Assembly (NCBI GenBank): GCA_008692225.1
Contig: VICG01000014.1
Location: 1,240,001-1,304,000, forward strand
Length of the DNA stretch: 64,000 bases
Reading direction: 5' to 3'
Source: Monilinia fructicola
Taxonomy: Eukaryota > Ascomycota > Leotiomycetes > Helotiales > Sclerotiniaceae
In this document: in pieces, positions 62,226-64,000 of the stretch
Position numbering within the stretch: position 1 is the stretch's first letter
Layout of the letters: each line of letters begins with the position of its first letter
Notes under the pieces: generated by a model
Databases searched by the model: none
Told to the model about the DNA's origin: nothing
What the model saw: the letters and a program-made list of their open reading frames with translations, nothing else
Program-made: the position numbers and the translations under genes

Positions 62226-63747
62226 TCACTTCTTCTGATTCCTTTTCTTCTTTGGGGAGGAAACCGCACCTTCCTCTTTCTTGGTATCAGTGTTCTTTTG
62301 CACTTTGGCTGAAGGCAACTCTAGCTCAAGTGTCGAAGATGCTTTCTTCGAAACCATCGGTGCCAATACTGCTTTGCCTTTCGGCTTTTTGAGAAGAACG
62401 CTTCGGTACAGATCCTCTCGCTGTATTCTTTATTTCCCCTTCAGACTTTGCAGCGGTCGATTCTGCCTTTTGAACAGTAGATTCCACTGCTGCAGCCTTT
62501 GTGTTTCTGGCGACAGGCTTTAATATTATTCTTGTCTTTTTGGCAGCTGGTTCTGGCTCGAGAGCACCATCAGCAGACCTCTTAATAGTAGATTTTTCTA
62601 TTTCTAGTAGACTCTTTGGTGGTTTTATCACTGCGGAAAACTCCTCCGCATGCCGTTTCTTGAGTATTACCTGGAACTCTGCAAATGTGACAATTTCGTT
62701 GGTGTCTGGATCAACCACGAGCATAGAGTCCTAGATATTCAATATTGAGCAGCTCCTCAAGATAATAAGTTCATAAAATAAAATGTGTCATGATACTTAC
62801 CTGGCTTTTTAGTAAATCTCGCTGTAGTTTTTCAAACTTCGTTTCCAAGTTGATTGATTCTGTCGACCCTTCCCAATCTTTTTGGATCTCTTCCATCTCA
62901 GCCTGATTATCCAACAAAATTAGCATCTGATCCAGCTTTGCCCTTTTGGCTTCGATAGATTCTAGTTCTTTCTTGATTCTTTCCTTCTCCACTCCTCTCT
63001 TCTCCACTCTCTCTTCCTCCAATTGTTTCCTCTTTGCAGTCGCCTCCACAATCTTTTTTTTCCAGCCTTGTTGAATTAATCTCTGGTCATTGATACTATC
63101 TTGGTCGCTATGACGAGTCCAGTTTCCATCTGTGTCCAAGGAATAAGTGAAAATAGTCGCATTTGGCCACCCATGGCGCACTTTAACATTCTTCGCAATC
63201 TTCTTTTTCAGACCGCGTAAAAGCTGCATCTGACCGATTACCACAATTTCCAGGGTTTTTTGCGCCTCCTCTATAGGAAAATATTCGCCTTTCAGAAATT
63301 TATCCACGAATTCAACCTCCTTTTCCTTTGATCTGACACCTGGCGGCGAAGATACCCAAGAGCCATGAGATGGATCTCTATCGCTGTCTTCCCGCAAATC
63401 CCATGCCATCCGCCCGTTGCGGCCTGCGAGTGCAGGCATAGGTTGAATCTGTATACCTCTACTTATTACGTCACGAAGTCCCCTTCGAGCAGTTATTAAA
63501 CATCGTTTCATCGGCGAAGAGAAAATATGTGTAATGTATCCCGCGTGCTTTTGCATATCCTTATATAGCTCCTCACATTGCAGCTCTCCTTTAGGTGATA
63601 TTCCGTTGTCAGTACGCGCTCTCTCCTTATCAGACTATTCCAAGGTTAGTCATACCATATCTTTATGATATATCAGGAAATTACCGTTGCATGGCGAATA
63701 ATATGGATGATCATGAAGGGTGGTCTTTCTGCTATCGATGTAGACAT
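62226..63747 (-). CDS. Histidine-phosphatase (phosphoglycerate-mutase-like) fold protein with coiled-coil tail
   Basis: Exons 63685-63747, 62801-63634 and a last exon starting at 62730. Exon 1 ends in IIHIIRHAT, the catalytic RH motif; exon 2 has the ITHIFSSPMKRCLITA segment of fungal family members, then a region where the usual second His (VTHGGFL) is not evident (IVVIGQMQLLRGL stands near that place). A long Lys/Glu coiled coil (about residues 195-260) and a basic Ala/Lys tail follow. As written the last exon stops at 62326 (433 residues). A one-base change in the T-run 62386-62390 opens a better tail ending KKKRNQKK with a stop at 62226-62228; I give the wider limit. Nuclear location is plausible. 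Catalysis is doubtful. Confidence 0.75.
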
Positions 63748-64000
63748 TCTGGCGCGACAAAGACCGACTCGGGGTTCCCGTAATGCAAGTTCAGTACGTT
63801 AAATTTTCAAAGAGCTCGAGTCTTGAGATTAGATAGCTCATGTGCTCACAGGAGCTACCCTGGACAAGATATAGTCATGCAAGATGGTTTCGTGCTTTGT
63901 GCTTTAGCAATTTCTAGAGAGCACGCAGCCAATTGACAACCTTCGAGTAGATTTTGAGAATATACAAGAACTCACAGGTGAGTCTTTCGTCTGGACGGCC
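63748..64000. other. Upstream flank at the window edge
   Basis: Promoter side of the phosphatase-fold gene; no feature recognised before the window ends. Confidence 0.5.

Noticed and set aside
63595..63783. Plus-strand 62-residue frame
   Set aside because: Shadow of the first exons of the minus-strand phosphatase-fold gene.

Overview
This window is nuclear DNA of a filamentous ascomycete (Pezizomycotina). Protein-coding genes have several short GT-AG introns (about 50-180 bases), a fungal Zn2Cys6 regulator and fungal-specific membrane families are present, intergenic regions are long and rich in simple repeats, and one interval is extremely AT-rich. The gene families would fit a leotiomycete, but that is an inference and not certain.

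Layout. 0-6.5 kb is gene-dense: a caspase-fold protein running off the left edge (-), a WW-plus-kinase protein (-), an unrecognised acidic protein (+) and, only 16 bases downstream, coatomer epsilon (+). 6.5-14.7 kb is mostly non-coding and simple-repeat-rich, apart from a HAD-family phosphatase (+) whose 3' part is frame-disrupted. 14.7-18.6 kb encodes a PSD2-type phosphatidylserine decarboxylase (+). 19.7-21.5 kb encodes an amino-acid permease (-). 24.5-32.4 kb is the accessory highlight: a large intronless, bacterial-type RHS/YD-repeat protein (-) and a divergent, unrecognised partner (+), both broken by single-base frame changes. 33.1-35.1 kb is an MFS transporter (-); 36.4-38.1 kb a fungal-specific protein (-); 41.2-42.8 kb a PGAP4-like GPI glycosyltransferase (+); 44.4-45.7 kb a badly disrupted secreted amidohydrolase (+); 46.9-47.7 kb a SUR7/PalI-type membrane protein (-); 49.7-53.4 kb a twelve-exon membrane protein of the DUF6536 type (-); 54.9-56.4 kb a Zn2Cys6 transcription factor (-); 58.2-58.9 kb a small multi-span membrane protein (-). 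At 59.6-61.8 kb lies an AT-saturated element bounded by about 50-base terminal inverted repeats and TA dinucleotides, probably a decayed DNA transposon. 62.2-63.7 kb encodes a histidine-phosphatase-fold protein (-).

How genes relate. Most are unrelated neighbours: secretory pathway (coatomer, PSD, PGAP4, SUR7-like), transport (permease, MFS) and regulation (kinase, Zn2Cys6). The RHS gene and its partner look like a co-acquired cassette of bacterial origin. A cross-cutting observation is that many otherwise well-conserved genes need one-base corrections, mostly inside homopolymers. Either the record has residual sequencing indels, or several genes are decaying; this affects how every 'broken' gene here should be read. 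All exon limits below were read by eye from splice signals and frame continuity.
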